A stretch of 64,000 nt of DNA. It comes from Rhynchopus sp. YZ270_cl-10. Taxonomy: Eukaryota > Euglenozoa > Diplonemea > Diplonemida > Diplonemidae. Shown here one piece after another: positions 1 to 11,699 of this stretch. How positions within the stretch are numbered: position 1 is the first letter of the stretch; every line of letters starts with the position of its first letter. Both the position numbers and the translations under genes were made by a program. The notes below the pieces were generated by a model, which did not search any database, had not been told where the DNA came from, and saw nothing but the letters and a program-made list of their open reading frames with translations. The stretch is from the NCBI GenBank assembly GCA_964035575.1, contig OZ037928.1, positions 372,001 through 436,000 on the forward strand, read 5' to 3'.

Positions 1-212
1 GTCAGTGGTGAAATGATAAGGGATTGGATGGTTATAACTCATGGTAATAGCTTAAGGGAGAGGGACAGAAATGAGGGTCAATGTGTCTTTATGCCAAGAC
101 GCCATCGTCATTGAAGGGCAGAACCTCCTCGTGGGTATGCAGACTACACATAAAGATACAGAAGAAGGAGTTATTTCGGATGGAACGTTGAGTGGAAGGA
201 GACTTTGAAAAT

Positions 213-281
213 GTTTTTTTTTTGAAAACTTGGTTGTATGTATTCGTGTAGCCACCCTAGAGTTAGAGCTCCACTATACTA
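213..281 (-). mobile_element. 3' end of a poly(A)-tailed retroposon
   Basis: Read on the minus strand, a stretch with GTGGCTACAC and ACAACCAAGTTTTC runs directly into an A-run. The same ~50-bp end followed by A-runs recurs at 1551, 12725, 29196 and, more diverged, 16690 (+) and 36655. This is how LINE or SINE 3' ends look. No body can be defined at this copy. Confidence 0.6.
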
Positions 282-515
282 CGTTTTTTGTTTTGAAAGT
301 GCTCTGTTTAATTGTGCTTGATAGTCTTGTAGACGTGGCGTTGGAGAGGAAGGGCGCGTTACTTTGTATGGGATTGTTGAAGGGGGGGAACAGAAGAAGC
401 TCACCCTGAAGGACGTGCTGTAGCATGGCATTGGCCTGCCGGACAAGATCGCGAAGGCTCTCGTCGCAAGAATTGCACGAAAAGAACGGACCAGGGAGGT
501 ACCTGAACTTTGCGA

Positions 516-924
516 GCAGGGCTATTTCTAAATATGGGGTCCGGGGGGTCCAAAATCCAATCCGGGACACAAATTTTTTGGCAGATTTATTTTGTGCCAA
601 AAACGTCCTTATTTGCATTTTTGGGATTCACCCGCGCAGTGGTGGGGTCAATCTCGAAAATTGGACAATTTTTTGGCCACTTAAATTTTTGAAAATATGA
701 GCCCGGTCACTAATACGAGGGGCCCATTTTCGGCCAAAAAATGCTGCTCAAAAAAATTTTACCCTGAAAATTTTTCAGCCCCAAAACAACTGCGATTAGC
801 ATTTCCGGAATCTGTCCGCGCTGTGGTGGGGTCAATTTGCCGAAATGGCCAAGTTCTTGGTTTTGGTCAAAATGAGTGTAAGGTAAAGGGGCCAAGGTAA
901 ATCCCGCAACCCGGATTTTCTCTC
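516..924. repeat. Dispersed repeat, direct copy of 42936-43348
   Basis: About 410 bp match 42936-43348 almost base for base in the same orientation. The unit contains the recurring phrase TGTGGTGGGGTCAATTTG and ATGAGCCCGGT. Diverged partial copies of the same phrases lie at 925-1060, 9222-9320, 27640-27815, 33230-33700, 33885-34150 and 53861-54384. Short ORFs inside it are not conserved as protein. Confidence 0.8.
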
Positions 925-1550
925 CCTGATGCTGAAACATGAAAATGCGCGAAAACACCGGCATTTGCATTTCCGGAATCCGTCCGTTCTGTGGTGGGGT
1001 CAATTTGCAGAATTGGGCAAGTTCTTGGTTTTTGCTAAAATGAGTACGGTGCCAGTGTGATGTTAGTGTAGAGAACAAGTTTTCTAAGAAATCCCCTCAT
1101 AGCGCCTCCGGCACGCGGCCTGGTGCGCCCTCTAGGATTTTTCAGAATACACCAAAACCCCCGTTATTTGCACAATCTGGAAGAAAACTTTTCAACAAAA
1201 AAAAAATCGGCAACTTTCTTCAAGCAGAAAGCCCATCCTCCCCCTCTTGGCAAGTACTGTAGTACGTGCAAATTTTTTGGCAGCCCTGTATATAAGCCCC
1301 GTGCAAATTTTTTGGCAACTTTCATTTTCCAAAAATCAGGGACAGGGACAGGTTTTTAGAAATAGCCCTGTTTGCGAGGGGGAAAAAAAAAATTTGCAGA
1401 AGGAGATTCGCGAGATTGGGAGAATGAGATACCTGCTTTTTTTTTTTTTGCGTATTTTATTATCAACAGAACTTTAGTACCTAGCGGAGGTCCCTGATCA
1501 AGGTTGTTCAAACGAATACGACTTTAAACGAAAATGAATACGTTTTGTTG

Positions 1551-1600
1551 CCTTTTTTTTTTTTTTTTTTTTGGAAAACTTGGTTGTATTTTTGCGATAG
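1551..1600 (-). mobile_element. 3' end of a poly(A)-tailed retroposon
   Basis: On the minus strand AATACAACCAAGTTTTCC is followed by about 20 A's. It is the same terminal sequence as at 213-281 and 12725-12790. Confidence 0.5.
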
Positions 1601-2144
1601 TGCAAGCACACCCAAGACATAGACAGGGCAGACAAACCAAAAGTGTCACTTTTTTATAAGGGCCCTCCCACACGACGAACCAAATGATTCGTCTGCACAG
1701 TATGCCTTGGAGTGTGCTCCATTATACGTTTTGCTTTTTGTTGTTTTTGTGCTTTTTTTTTTTTGTTGCGTCGACAACCGCCGAGTAATCCCACCAGATG
1801 GGAGAATTCGGGTCTGTGGCCGAAGCCTTTTGTACAACATCTTTGTTTTGTTTTGTTTTTTTTTGCTCGCTCTCGGTTCTATCCTGGACTACTCAAAAAA
1901 TTTGTCACACCCTATAAAGGGGGAGGAGCTGCAAAAGGCCTGCAAAAGGCTGCACACGCTATGGTAATCGTAACAGCAACGAAGAAACACTCACCTGCAA
2001 TCGTTTAAGCAAAAAAAAATACGTTTTGGCTGACATTACATACCACGTCTCTTTCAAAGCAAATCCAACCAAAAAAAAGAAAAACGTTTGTAAGATTGGA
2101 TGTATGTCACGTTTGTAAAAAATGAAAAAGTTTATAAGATGAAC

Positions 2145-2163
2145 CTAAGCCTCTCGTGCTTAG
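2145..2163 (+). other. Dispersed conserved stem-loop, copy 1
   Basis: CTAAGC, a 7-nt loop CTCTCGT, then GCTTAG make a perfect 6-bp stem inside a longer conserved block (AGATGAACC before it, TCACC after it). Similar blocks lie at 29815-29833, 30473-30491, 46361-46379, 49230-49248 and 54806-54824. Function unknown. Confidence 0.5.
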
Positions 2164-2338
2164 TCACCGATAAGAGAAAAATGAAAAAACAAAAACATAC
2201 GCTAGAGAGAGTAGCTAGGGGGTGTAGGGGATATACTCTTCGTGGGAACAACACTAAATGAAAGAAACGTGCATTGAGACGAAAAAGCTCAGCCTCTCTC
2301 TGTTTCTATTTCCTCCTCATGAGGTGGCAAATAAAGAC

Positions 2339-3026
2339 TATATACACGGTATGGTCGCGATCGCGCGCCATGAGACTGCGATCGCGCGCGATCTGGGGAA
2401 AATCGCGATCGCGCAAAAAATAGCGCGATCGCGTGCGATCGCGCGATCGCTCGACGGTGAACCAACGTGCCTTCGCTGGTTATTGCCTCATAGGGAAAAG
2501 GACTCTCAATTTTTATTTTTTTGCCCTATGTAGGCCTAATTTCGACGATTTGAGGCCATTGAAAGCAAAATGTACGTGTTCTAGCTACTACATACACCGG
2601 TATGACCAAAATGACCGTATTTTGGCTGAAATTTCGACTTGACAATTTTTTTCTCGATTTGGTCAATCCAAGGTTTTCTTGAACGGTACTTTCAAGCGAT
2701 ACTTCGTTATGTCATTGGGGGGGACCCTTGACTCTGGCACTCTGGGTGTACCTGTGTACCCCCAGTGCCAGAGTCAGGCGCAGGCCACCGTGTATCGCTC
2801 ATTGGTTTTTTTTGCCCACAAAAATTTTTTTTCCCTGCACAAAAAAAAAAATTTTCCCCCACAAAAAAAATTTTTTCCCCAGGGCGATTTCCGCGATCGC
2901 GGGCGATCGCGCGCGATCGCCACTTTTTCGTGTGTGCGATCGCGACAATTTTTGCGCGATCGCGCGATCGCGATCGCGTGCGATCGCGGTCTCATGGCGC
3001 GCGATCGCCACCATACCGTGTATATA
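2339..3026. mobile_element. TIR element with GCGATCGC arrays
   Basis: The two ends are inverted copies starting TATATACACGGTATGGT, each followed by a run of overlapping GCGATCGC palindromes (2353-2452 and 2888-3008), so the terminal inverted repeats are over 100 bp. The ~690-bp element has no transposase and must be non-autonomous. Inside are a fragment shared with 11340-11400 and 61330-61375, and a hairpin at 2729-2774. Confidence 0.75.
2729..2774. repeat. Short perfect hairpin
   Basis: GACTCTGGCACT and AGTGCCAGAGTC face each other around GTGTACCTGTGTACCC, giving a strong hairpin with ~20-bp arms inside the GCGATCGC element. Confidence 0.7.
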
Positions 3027-4376
3027 ACATAACCGTGTATATAATATAAAAAAAAAAAAATTTAGTCCTTGAAATACAAAAAGCCCTCTCCTGACAGTGT
3101 ACCATGAAAGAAACGTGCATTGAGACGAAAAAGCTCAGCCTCTCCGTTGGTGCTCCAGGAGGGGTCGATATTGACAGGTCGTTGACAGGTCGCTGACACA
3201 GGGACTCTATACACACACACACCCTGATATTGACAGGTCTCCGACATCTGCTGACAGGTCGTTTACCAACTTCCGAAAAAGCACCATCTGTGCTTTTCAA
3301 GTCACCCTTGATCACAAATCGATTCGAAAGAAGAAGAAGAAAACTGTAGTTGTAGATGCAGGCACACCTCCGACTGACCCACTGTACTATAGCCAGCCAT
3401 CCGGATGAAAGCATAAAAGTACCCTGCAGCCGACAACAGTAGAGAGAAAAAAAAAATTTTTTTTTTATTTGAAATACAAAAGCACTCTCTGTGACAGTTC
3501 ACCTAATGGTTTAGATAGTATTTTCAATCGAAAAATGGAGTTTTTTTTTTTTTGTCCACCAGCCCGTCGTCTATTGTATCGGAACATCAAAGCAGGACTT
3601 TGTATCAAAGCTTTGGATGTGCAAAGGTGACAACGTGAGGCAGTTGCCAGACGTTACCCACTCTCTCTTGCAGACAACAACAAAAAAAAACAAAAAAAAA
3701 TATTTTGCTTCAGCAAAAAAATAGAAAAATTACAAAAAAAAGATGAATGTTTGTCTCTCTCGTACGAATAGAAGAAGGGAAAAAAGCCATTCAAAAGATG
3801 CTCTCAAGGGGGGGGCCCTTGAAGGGGGTTTGAAAATGTTTTTTTTTTTTTTTTTGCTTGTTTTGAAAGTGCTTTTGGTGTGACTGAATGGGGGTGATTC
3901 GCACCACTTCGGCTGCACTTATTACGCCGCATTCAGCCACACCAGATTTCAAGAGGGGGAAGCCGTGGTGCACACTGTACTTTTTTTTGTTTTGTGTTTT
4001 TTTTTCTGCCCTGAAAAATCGAATAATGTGGGGAAATTTAAAAAAAAAGACAGCGACACACCACCAGCCATTTTCTGAATTTTGAAAAAAAAAAGGAGAA
4101 AAATCACGAGAGAAAAAACATATAGTAGACCGAACGCAGAGGAGACGGTGGAAACTTCTGGGTCTTGGCCTTCTGGAGAGAGTGGGTGGGGGTAAGTCTT
4201 TCGCTTCACAGGTTTGCCTTCTTAGTTGGTCGGAACATGTCCGGGCTTCCTCTGACCTTTTTGACGTTCTCGGCCTGTTGGTGGTAAGGGGGTATTTGTA
4301 GTATAGGGGACTGTAGTCGTTGTTTGTTTTTGCTGTTAGCTGCAAAAAGATGTCAAGAAAGAGGGTGGTGGTTTGC
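3027..4376. other. Gene-free stretch, low complexity
   Basis: Two copies of a recurrent motif (GAAATACAAAA then CTCTC then GACAGT) lie at 3071-3104 and 3471-3504. The rest is rich in homopolymer runs. A long minus ORF here overlaps the 3' part of the phosphofructokinase gene in another frame and has no protein-like content of its own. Confidence 0.45.
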
Positions 4377-6023
4377 TCATACCCGTGGCTTGTCGTGTCC
4401 CGTGAGAGATGCTGGCATTCCTGTGGATTCACAGGTACGCTGCCAGATTGACGAGTATACATCCACCTGTGTGTGTGTGTGTGTGGTGTGTGTTTGGGAG
4501 CATGGTGCTCTGTGTCACCGTCGTGTGGCACATACCCTGCGCGTCCCCTCAGCAATCATCTTCATCGGTACGATCACCATGTAGTCGTGCACGCTGCCGA
4601 CACACACACCGCTGAACCCACGCATCGCTGTGTGCACAGCCTCATGCGCCATCCGCAGGCAGTAGCTGTCGGGAAAAAGATTGTGTTTTTAAAAAAAGAC
4701 CAACCTACGTCTCCCCCCGACTTAGTCTGATTACTGATGACTGTCTATTCTAAAAAGGGGTCAAACTTCACACAAAACACATCCATTTCAAAAAAAAAAA
4801 AAAAAAACACAAAAAATGGCATACATATTGTCATTTGGGGTAGCTGGGATGGAGCGTATCATATACGACGGATCTATGAAAAACGACCGCCCCCCTACAG
4901 TCCGCTTCAGGTGCGCGTTGATACGGTCTTTCACCAGCTCCCCGATGTTCCCGTACACGTCGTGCCCGGTGTCATCCTTTCCTGACGTGCGACAATGCTT
5001 TTGCCCCGCCCCTTCCGCTACTACTACCACGGCGTGGCCTTTGCGCTTTATGCGATACTCAACGTGCGCAAGGAGACCGTCAGGACCGTCGAATTCAAAA
5101 TCCACTTCTGGAATCAACACTGCGTCACATATATTCGATGCAAGTGTCGCATTCCTCGCAACGAACCCCGAATCACGCCCCATCAGCTTCACAATACCTA
5201 CCCCATTATGACAGCTCGTAGCCTCCACGAAGGCCCCACGAATTGCCACCACGGCCTCGTCGACTGCACTGTGAAACCCAAAGGAGCGGTCGAAATACAA
5301 AATATCGTTGTCAATGGTCTTCGGGATTCCTATAATGGAGATCTTCAAGCCGCGCTCTTTAATGACCTGGAACAGCACATCGCCTGCCCATTGCGTTCCG
5401 TCTCCTCCAATCAGATACAACTGATTGATTTTCAGGACACTCAGCACGTCGACGATGAAATCCGGTTTGAGCCCCCCTCTCCCCGCACCAAGAATGCTGC
5501 CACCTTGCTGGTGGATCGACTCCACGACCCCTGGGGTCAACACCAATGGAGGGTATCTGTCAATGTCAAAGCCGTTGTAGCCGTTGCGGAACCCCAGAAC
5601 CTTCCCTTTCTCGCGGATCCCGTAGTTCGCGTAGAGGCCAAAGGTGATGTCGCGGATGATGGAGTTCATGCCGGGGCAGAGGCCACCGCAGGTTACTATC
5701 GCTGCCTTCACCTCGGCTGGGTCCCAAAGGATTTTGTCTGCAGGGCCGGCCCTGGTGACGGTGGGTGATGCAGTGCTTTTTCCCTTCTTCGTGATGACAC
5801 TGTAGACTCCCTCAGTAGGGTCGTGGAACCGCATGCCCGGGAAGCGTTTCGCCATGGGGTTGTCGTAGGCCCCGGACACAGCGTCGGTCCAGCTGCTGAG
5901 GCAGTTGTCCGCGAGGCTGACATCCTTAAGCGTGTCGGCTGCGTGGCAGGGGGTGGCTGCTGTGGGTGCGTCGGGTACGGTGGCGCTGAGGCGGTCTGCG
6001 CGTTCCTGCGTTCGCGGTACCAT
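4377..6023 (-). CDS. PFK: ATP-dependent 6-phosphofructokinase (trypanosome/plant-type), three exons
   Basis: Catalyses fructose 6-phosphate to fructose 1,6-bisphosphate, the committed step of glycolysis. Exons by inspection are 6023-4825, 4665-4536 and 4466-4377, giving 472 residues. Intron 1 (159 bp) runs GTATGC...ACAG and intron 2 (69 bp) GTATGT...ACAG. Splicing restores family sequence across both joints: NDN-IYCLRMAHEAVH and GTRR-VDVYSSIW. Motifs are TCGGLCPGMN (111-120), GGDGTQ (206-211), PKTIDND (234-240) and MGRDSGF (281-287). Glycine rather than aspartate in GGDG is the hallmark of ATP rather than pyrophosphate use. The ATG at 6023 sits in AAAACAATGG. The frame stays open upstream to 6242, but that stretch is low-complexity and unlike the family. 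The product looks complete. I see no peroxisomal SKL-type end; the C-terminus is KPRV. Confidence 0.93.
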
Positions 6024-6476
6024 TGTTTTGTGTGAATTAGTGTAGGTGTGTGTGGCTGCAGGGTGCAAGGAGGGTGGGAGGAGGGTACAAGAAGGAGTGC
6101 TGGGGTGAGTGGGCAGGTTGGGGAAAACAATAATATTGCTTTGCTTTTTTTGAGACAACTGCCTTGCAAAGGTTGTAGGAGAGGGAAATGAAAACATATC
6201 TGAGTTGTGCCCGAATTTTTTTGGTGTGAGCGATGCGAACACAACACAAGTTACCCTAAGTTTATAGATGTTCGCTAAAATGCGCCCCTACACTTCCGCA
6301 CACGGTGGCTTGTTACCCCGGTAACAACCGACGGTAACATGTTACGTAACATGTTACTTTGGTAACATGTTACGGTAACAAGCTAGCATGTTACGGTAAC
6401 ATGCTAGGTTGTTACGGTAACATGTTCTTTCACAGCCAAATTGCATATGAAACCCTTTGCTGCACATGAAAACATA

Positions 6477-7551
6477 TACATAGCGCTCTAATTAGAGTAT
6501 TGAGGTATAATTAGAGTCTGGAATTTTGGGCCAAGTCAGTTAGAGTCCAGTTAGAGAAAAATTAGAGTCGCTTTTCTTTAATTAGACTACAATTAGAGTG
6601 CAGTTAGAGCATAATTAGACTCTAACTGCACTCTAAATATAGTCTAATTAGAGTATAACAACAGGCTTCTTGTAGGTGCAAACGCCTTAAGGAACCGGTT
6701 CCCCTAAGGTTCCTCTGTAGGACCCAGGTGCCCAGGTACCTACATAGCTGAGAATAAGACTTGGGGACCCGGGACCCGGTTATTCTCAGCCGGACTGGGA
6801 CACAACTATGTGAAGGTGCTGTGGGTCCGCCTGAAAGCGGGTCGGGGACCCGGTCGCGGGAGGGTCCTAGTCCAAGTCCTACTGTACCTAGTACCCGGGA
6901 CTCGGGACCCGGCTTATTCTCAGCTATGGGTACCCGGACCCGCAGTGGCACATGCCCTAGTGTGAGTGACCCACACATGAGGGAATGCGACACCGCAAAA
7001 ACTCTTCGTGCACCTTCGGGTGCAATGCCGCAGACAGGCCAAACAGCGTTGGACTCAGAGGAATGCCTGCTGTGCAGGTAACAAACATGAGAACCAACTC
7101 CCAGTAACAAGGGGCGCCTTTTGGCGGGCGTTATTGAGGATGTTTGGGGTGCAAAGTTTTCCACAATTTTGATGCGCGGGTACAGAAGTGTTGTCTTGTT
7201 CTTTCATCTCTAGGAATGTAAATGTCAATCGAGTTTAACTACCACTAAGGGGTCGAAGGGGATAATCCCAGTATCAAAGGTTGTGTCGACGGGAAATCTA
7301 TGAGTATACGTTCATTTCATCCGCAGAAATAACTACTTATGAACCCAGGAGAGATCCAAGCCTCGCGCTGAACCACCACCCGCGATTGACAACAAACAAA
7401 GAGAATTCATAACAAACAACACCCAACCCCATGCACACTAAATTAGAGTCCAGTTGGAGTATTAGAGTTCAGTTAGAGTTTTGAAGACTCTAATTATACT
7501 CTAACCACCGACTCTAATTATCTAGTTAGAGTCAAATTAGAGCGCTATGTA
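6477..7551. mobile_element. Nested TIR element with TCTAATTAGA arrays
   Basis: Ends are inverted copies of TACATAGCGCTCTAATT, followed inward by many TTAGAGT/ACTCTAA units (6482-6656 and 7438-7545). It sits inside the outer TIR element, so it inserted later. Fragments with the same units occur at 52570-52635. Confidence 0.7.
6743..6928. mobile_element. Small nested TIR element
   Basis: CATAGCTGAGAATAAG at the left end is inverted at the right end, and the interior is built of GGGACCCGG words. Total 186 bp. A related copy lies at about 24950-25042, inside the last intron of the coiled-coil gene. The ORFs across it are by-products of the repeat. Confidence 0.65.
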
Positions 7552-7975
7552 CACTGGACACTTTTGTGTTTGTCATGTGGAGCTGTGGTTGCTCTTTCAC
7601 GACTTTTTTCCTTGTACACCAGTGTACCGTGTACCTGGTCATAAATCTGACCAGGTATACCTGGTCAGACCTCTGACCAGCGCACCGTGTGTGTAGCAAA
7701 GGGTTTCATATGCAATTTGGCTGTGAAATAACATGTTACGGTAACATGCTAGCATGTTACGGTAACAAGCTAGCATGTTACCGTAACAAGCATGGGTTGT
7801 TACCGTAACATGCTAGCTTGTTACCTTTTTTTGCATGTTACGTAACATGTTACCGTCGGTTGTTACCGGGGTAACAAGGCCACCGTGCACCCACCCGCCG
7901 CCCCCCTGCCCCCGACAATAAGTGGTAGTTTACTGCCTTCCACGAGCCGTCTGTTCAATAGCGCACGCCAACGCG

Positions 7976-8938
7976 TCACTGCGACAGTCTCGGTCGCTTG
8001 CAGTCTTCCTCAGGTGATTCGTCTCGCTTCCGTTTCGGACGTGCATCCACCACAAGATCACTCAGGCCCGCCTCCTCCACAGCGCTCGACACAACAGCAC
8101 TGCACCCAGAGAGGTGGATGGTTTGTAAGTTTGTACCCTCGCAGAACCCCTCTGAGCCAATGTGCGTAACGTTGCTGAGTGAAGACAAATTGAGTGAAGA
8201 TAATTTGCTGCAGTCCTGCAGGAAGCCGTCCTCAATGTGCGTGAGACTGCTGAGTGAAGACAAGTCGACAGATGTTAAACTGCGGCAATCGGAGAGGAAC
8301 CAGTGACCAACGTGCGTGAGACTTGTAAATGAAGACAAGTCTACTGATATTAAACTCCTGCACCCCATCAGGAAGTAGATCCCAACGTCCGTGAGACTGT
8401 TGAGTGAAGACAAGTCGACTGCTGTCAAACCTATGCACCCATTGAGGAAGCTGTCCCCGATGTGCGTGAGACTGTTGAATGAAGACAAGTCGACAGCTGT
8501 CAAACTGCTGCAGTTGTAGAGGAAGTAGTTCTCAATTAACGTGACAGTCGCAGCACTCAGATCAAGTCGCGTTATCGATGTCTGACCCAAGAAGTGGTAG
8601 GGAATGACAGTCGTAACCTCCGCCTGCAGAAGCAAACACGCCACCTCAGGATCCCTCACCTCCTCCAACCTCTCTGGCCTCAGGTTTGTCTCACCCAACG
8701 CATGAAGAGCTGCTATGGCTTCACCCCTTTTTGTCGTCGTGAGGAAAATCGTGTCCCCAGCACTCAGCTGCGTCATGTCCGCTCCTTCGCCCATCGCTTC
8801 GTCTCCGAAACTCATGTCAAAGCTGTCTTCAGGCATCCCCACTGCAGACGCCACCTTCCGCCGCATGTGCTCCACTGTGTCAGCCAGAGCCACCTCAATC
8901 ACGTGTGTCTTGTCGGATAAGACCACATTCAGATCCAT
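7976..8938 (-). CDS. UBL-LRR protein 1
   Basis: A 320-residue protein starting MDLNVVLSDKTHVIEV. Residues 1-70 resemble a ubiquitin-like beta-grasp fold (DTVEHMRRKVASAVGMPEDS, then a QLSAGDTIFL strand) but lack the C-terminal GG. A linker with the LLLQAEVTTVIP motif follows, then five to six 25-residue LRRs of pattern C-x-x-LTxVDLSSxxSLTxxGxxFL, close to BspA-type LRRs. The tail KRKRDESPEED...KRPRLSQ is a likely nuclear signal. I chose the ATG at 8938 because all paralogues begin MDLN; the frame is open nine codons further. Function unknown; a ligand- or protein-binding role is inferred from the LRRs. Confidence 0.85.
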   Translation of the reverse strand: MDLNVVLSDKTHVIEVALADTVEHMRRKVASAVGMPEDSFDMSFGDEAMGEGADMTQLSAGDTIFLTTTKRGEAIAALHALGETNLRPERLEEVRDPEVACLLLQAEVTTVIPYHFLGQTSITRLDLSAATVTLIENYFLYNCSSLTAVDLSSFNSLTHIGDSFLNGCIGLTAVDLSSLNSLTDVGIYFLMGCRSLISVDLSSFTSLTHVGHWFLSDCRSLTSVDLSSLSSLTHIEDGFLQDCSKLSSLNLSSLSNVTHIGSEGFCEGTNLQTIHLSGCSAVVSSAVEEAGLSDLVVDARPKRKRDESPEEDCKRPRLSQ

Positions 8939-9221
8939 GATTTGTGTTGCTGTGTTTAAATTCACTTTATTTTTGCTGTGGCTGTGCTATTGTAGGGGCT
9001 TTGGGGGAGGGTGGTGAGGTGAACCACCTAACCGTGGAGTCCTACATCCATTTCGTGCTTTACATCTGATATTAACAGGAGGGATATTTTAGGACCTTTT
9101 CCAGCAGAGGTTTTTTTAGGGACCAGTTTTTTTGAGCTTAGGGGGGGTGAGATGTTTTTTGAGCAAAAAAAAATTTCGCGCGCTTCGCGCGCGAAGACCC
9201 TGGAGAAGCTAGTTTGTGGGG

Positions 9222-9320
9222 GTTTTGGAATCCGTCCGCGCTGTGGTGGGGTCAATTTGACGAAATGGGCAGGTTCTTGCTTTGGTCAAAATGGGTGTAA
9301 GGTAAAGGGGCCAGTGAAAA
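9222..9320. repeat. Dispersed repeat fragment
   Basis: Carries the CTGTGGTGGGGTCAATTTG phrase and following bases of the repeat described at 516-924. Confidence 0.6.
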
Positions 9321-11124
9321 CATAGAGGATAATATACGAGGGTGAAATGGGTCAAGGGCTGCCCGCCGCAGGCGGAAAATTTTAATATCACGCACTTTTT
9401 TGGGGTCAGCAACGAGTACCATGTCATGGGAAGAGTGGGATGCTAGCTTGCGCCGCAGGCGCACGGTACGCTACTTTTATTGTTTCGCCACATCCTTTGT
9501 CTCATTCCCCGTTGGGTTCTACGAGTTCCGTCCGTCAAATGCTAGAAACACTTGTAGTTTATAGTGACTAAGTCTTTGGAAAACACGCCCACCCTCTAAC
9601 TTGCTCCTCGAATCACCCAGTTCACAAGCATTCTCACCCCCCAAGAAAACTCAAAAATCCCAAAAACCACCCAAAATTTTTGCTCACCCCCCCTAAAAAC
9701 TCAAAAAAATATCGTGAGAGGGGGTGAAACCCCCCCTCACCCCCCCTAAAAAAAAACTCTGTTTTCCAGGAACCAGGTGCCACGCAAGGGGAAAACACTG
9801 ACCAGAAGAAGTGCCATAATGCGTACGGATGAACGTCCAGGGTAGCTGTTTCGACGTTGTGGCCGATTGTCTGACCCCGAGAGAAAGACAGGGAAAGGGA
9901 TAGAGGTTGAGGGGATCAACTAAACTGATTAAACAGTGTTATGCTATTTAGTGTCTTTTTCCTTGTTTTCCTGTTTTTCTGCTGAATACTCACTCGACGG
10001 GCAGCGTACGGTTGTTGTGGTTTATTGAGGACTCAAAGAAAACAAGCGAGTTTCTGTCTTTTTCAATCCGTTTTGTTTTGCCCGCATCGCTGCCTCCAAT
10101 ATTTTTAAACCTGCTAAAGAGATTTGCCGTACAAATATGGCTGTAGAAATAGGCCAATTTTTTTGTGAAAATGGGGGTCGGGGACCTTGTATTTAGAAAA
10201 ATTGCTGGGTAATTTTTTTCCAAAAAAAAATGACGTATTTGGACGTTTTCGCGCTCGATCTTCCCAAGCAAAAAAAAACCAACGGCTATTTTTCACAACC
10301 TGGTCTGGTTACTTTACACACTCAGCCAAAAAGTGGGATTTTCCAAAACTGATTCTTGTATTTTAGGGTGTTGTTTTGGCTCTAATTGCCCAAAATTGTG
10401 TTTTTCGAACCGAATGACCCCCTCCTCTGAGTTCACCATATTTTTGCTCGATTTATTTAGTGGAGTAGAACCCCCCTAAACGGCTATTTAAACCCAAAAA
10501 CACACATTCAAAATAAATAGTGTTAGAATTGACACGCCAACTGATCTTGATAACTTGATAAAAGGAAAGAAGACGTATTTTCGTTGAACGCAGCCTAAAA
10601 GGTGAAATCCTGATGTGGCGCAAAGTGAAATGATGTGAAAAAGAAATGGATAAGTCGTTAACAAGTCAAATGTTGGCTTTCTTTTTGTTTGGTTTCTAAA
10701 CACACTTCGTGTGGAGGGGGGAAAAAAAGGTGCACAGAACTCGTCCTCGAACAGGTGATTGTCGAAACTTCAAAAAGTCGCACCCTTCGTTTTTTTGACA
10801 AGGCAGGCCCAAAACAATGCTGGTGCGGAACAAAACTGGAACAATCGAGTATTTTTTGGGGTGTTCCAGTTTTATTCCGGCCCAGAATAAATCTTTTTAA
10901 CGGTAAAATCTTTTGTACAAGCGCCCTTTTTTTTATGAAACAAAACGAAAAGGAAAAAGTGTGACACAATGCAAATGTGTCCTCTCTGTACACTTGCACA
11001 ATCTCTCAAGAAAAATACCTTCTTCGTAAAAATGTTCGACCGGGAAAAAAAGGTCGAACTTCCAGAAAAAATCCTGAAAAGGCCGAAGATTATTATGGTC
11101 GAACATATTTTTTTTTACACGGGT
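9321..11124. other. Gene-free stretch
   Basis: Holds a short GTACCGTG-type hairpin motif at 9450-9469 (inverted) and C-rich/A-rich runs around 9640-9770. No ORF with recognisable domains was seen. Confidence 0.45.
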
Positions 11125-11290
11125 TGCCTACGATCGTAGTACGATCTCTTACGATCGTAGCATTTTTTTGATCGCACTACGATCGTACTACGATCAAAGT
11201 ACGATCGTAGTACGATCGTACGATCGTACTACGATCGTAACGATCGTAGTACGATCGTAATGATCGTAGTACGATCGTACGATCTTCCTT
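11125..11290. repeat. Array of ACGATCGTAGTACGATCGT palindromes
   Basis: About 160 bp are made of overlapping CGATCGTA/TACGATCG words, so either strand can fold on itself. It resembles the palindrome arrays at the ends of the TIR elements here, but I could not find a matching second end. Confidence 0.7.
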
Positions 11291-11294
11291 CTAA

Positions 11295-11432
11295 GGTGCT
11301 CGCTCTCCATACCTAGACCCTCGAATTTTTTTTTTTGCCCCTATATTGGGCTAATTTCGACGATTTGAGGCCATTAAAAGCAAAATTTGGCACTTTTGAG
11401 CAGCTAGGGGGGTCTAAAACGCGGTTCCGCGA
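11295..11432. mobile_element. Small repeat, inverted copy of 61273-61415
   Basis: Starts GGTGCTCGCTCTCCATACC and matches the reverse complement of 61273-61415 through GACGATTTGAGGCCATT to ACGCGGTT. The 61273 copy has clean 9-bp inverted ends (GGTGCTCGC); here the far end has diverged. Confidence 0.65.
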
Positions 11433-11484
11433 ACCCAAAATTTCGTGATTTTTACCAAAAACAAGTCGATTTTTGAAAAAATCT

Positions 11485-11695
11485 CAAAAAAAAAAAATCC
11501 CAATTTTTTTTTCACAAGTGTTTTTGAGGCCTGCTCACTACACCCTAGGTACCCTTCTGGGACCAAAAAGTCAAAAAAAGCAAGAATTGGGCTGTTTTGA
11601 GCATCTAGAGTTTATTCCCCAGTCATTTTCTGTACCACCAGTGCATTTTGTATGGGCCAGCGCCTTGTCAAAAAATCAAAAAATCTCAAAAAAAA
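11485..11695. repeat. Repeat, inverted copy of 59975-60395
   Basis: Contains GGCCTGCTCACTACACCC and TATGGGCCAGCGCCTTGTC, found inverted in two tandem copies at about 59975-60180 and 60183-60390. Confidence 0.65.
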
Positions 11696-11699
11696 AAAT

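Larger units (their letters stand above)
925..2338. other. Gene-free stretch with repeat fragments
   Basis: A partial copy of the preceding dispersed repeat runs to about 1060. The rest is A/T-run rich sequence with a retroposon tail at 1551-1600 and a short stem-loop motif at 2145-2163. I see no ORF with protein-like composition. Confidence 0.5.
6301..7887. mobile_element. TIR element with GGTAACATGTTACC arrays (outer of three nested)
   Basis: Both ends begin CACGGTGGC, then TTGTTACC and CGGTAACA, and continue as arrays of GTTACGTAAC/GGTAACATGTTAC palindromes. The matching arms extend about 165 bp inward, to the GCAAAGGGTTTCATATGC stretch at ~6443-6465 and ~7698-7720. No transposase is present, so it is non-autonomous. 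It contains a second TIR element (6477-7551), which contains a third (6743-6928). Confidence 0.8.

Noticed and set aside
4995-5768. 257-codon plus ORF
   Set aside because: Antisense to the phosphofructokinase first exon; no domain of its own.
6024-6242. Upstream extension of the phosphofructokinase frame
   Set aside because: Low complexity, no family similarity, and the ATG at 6023 has good context.
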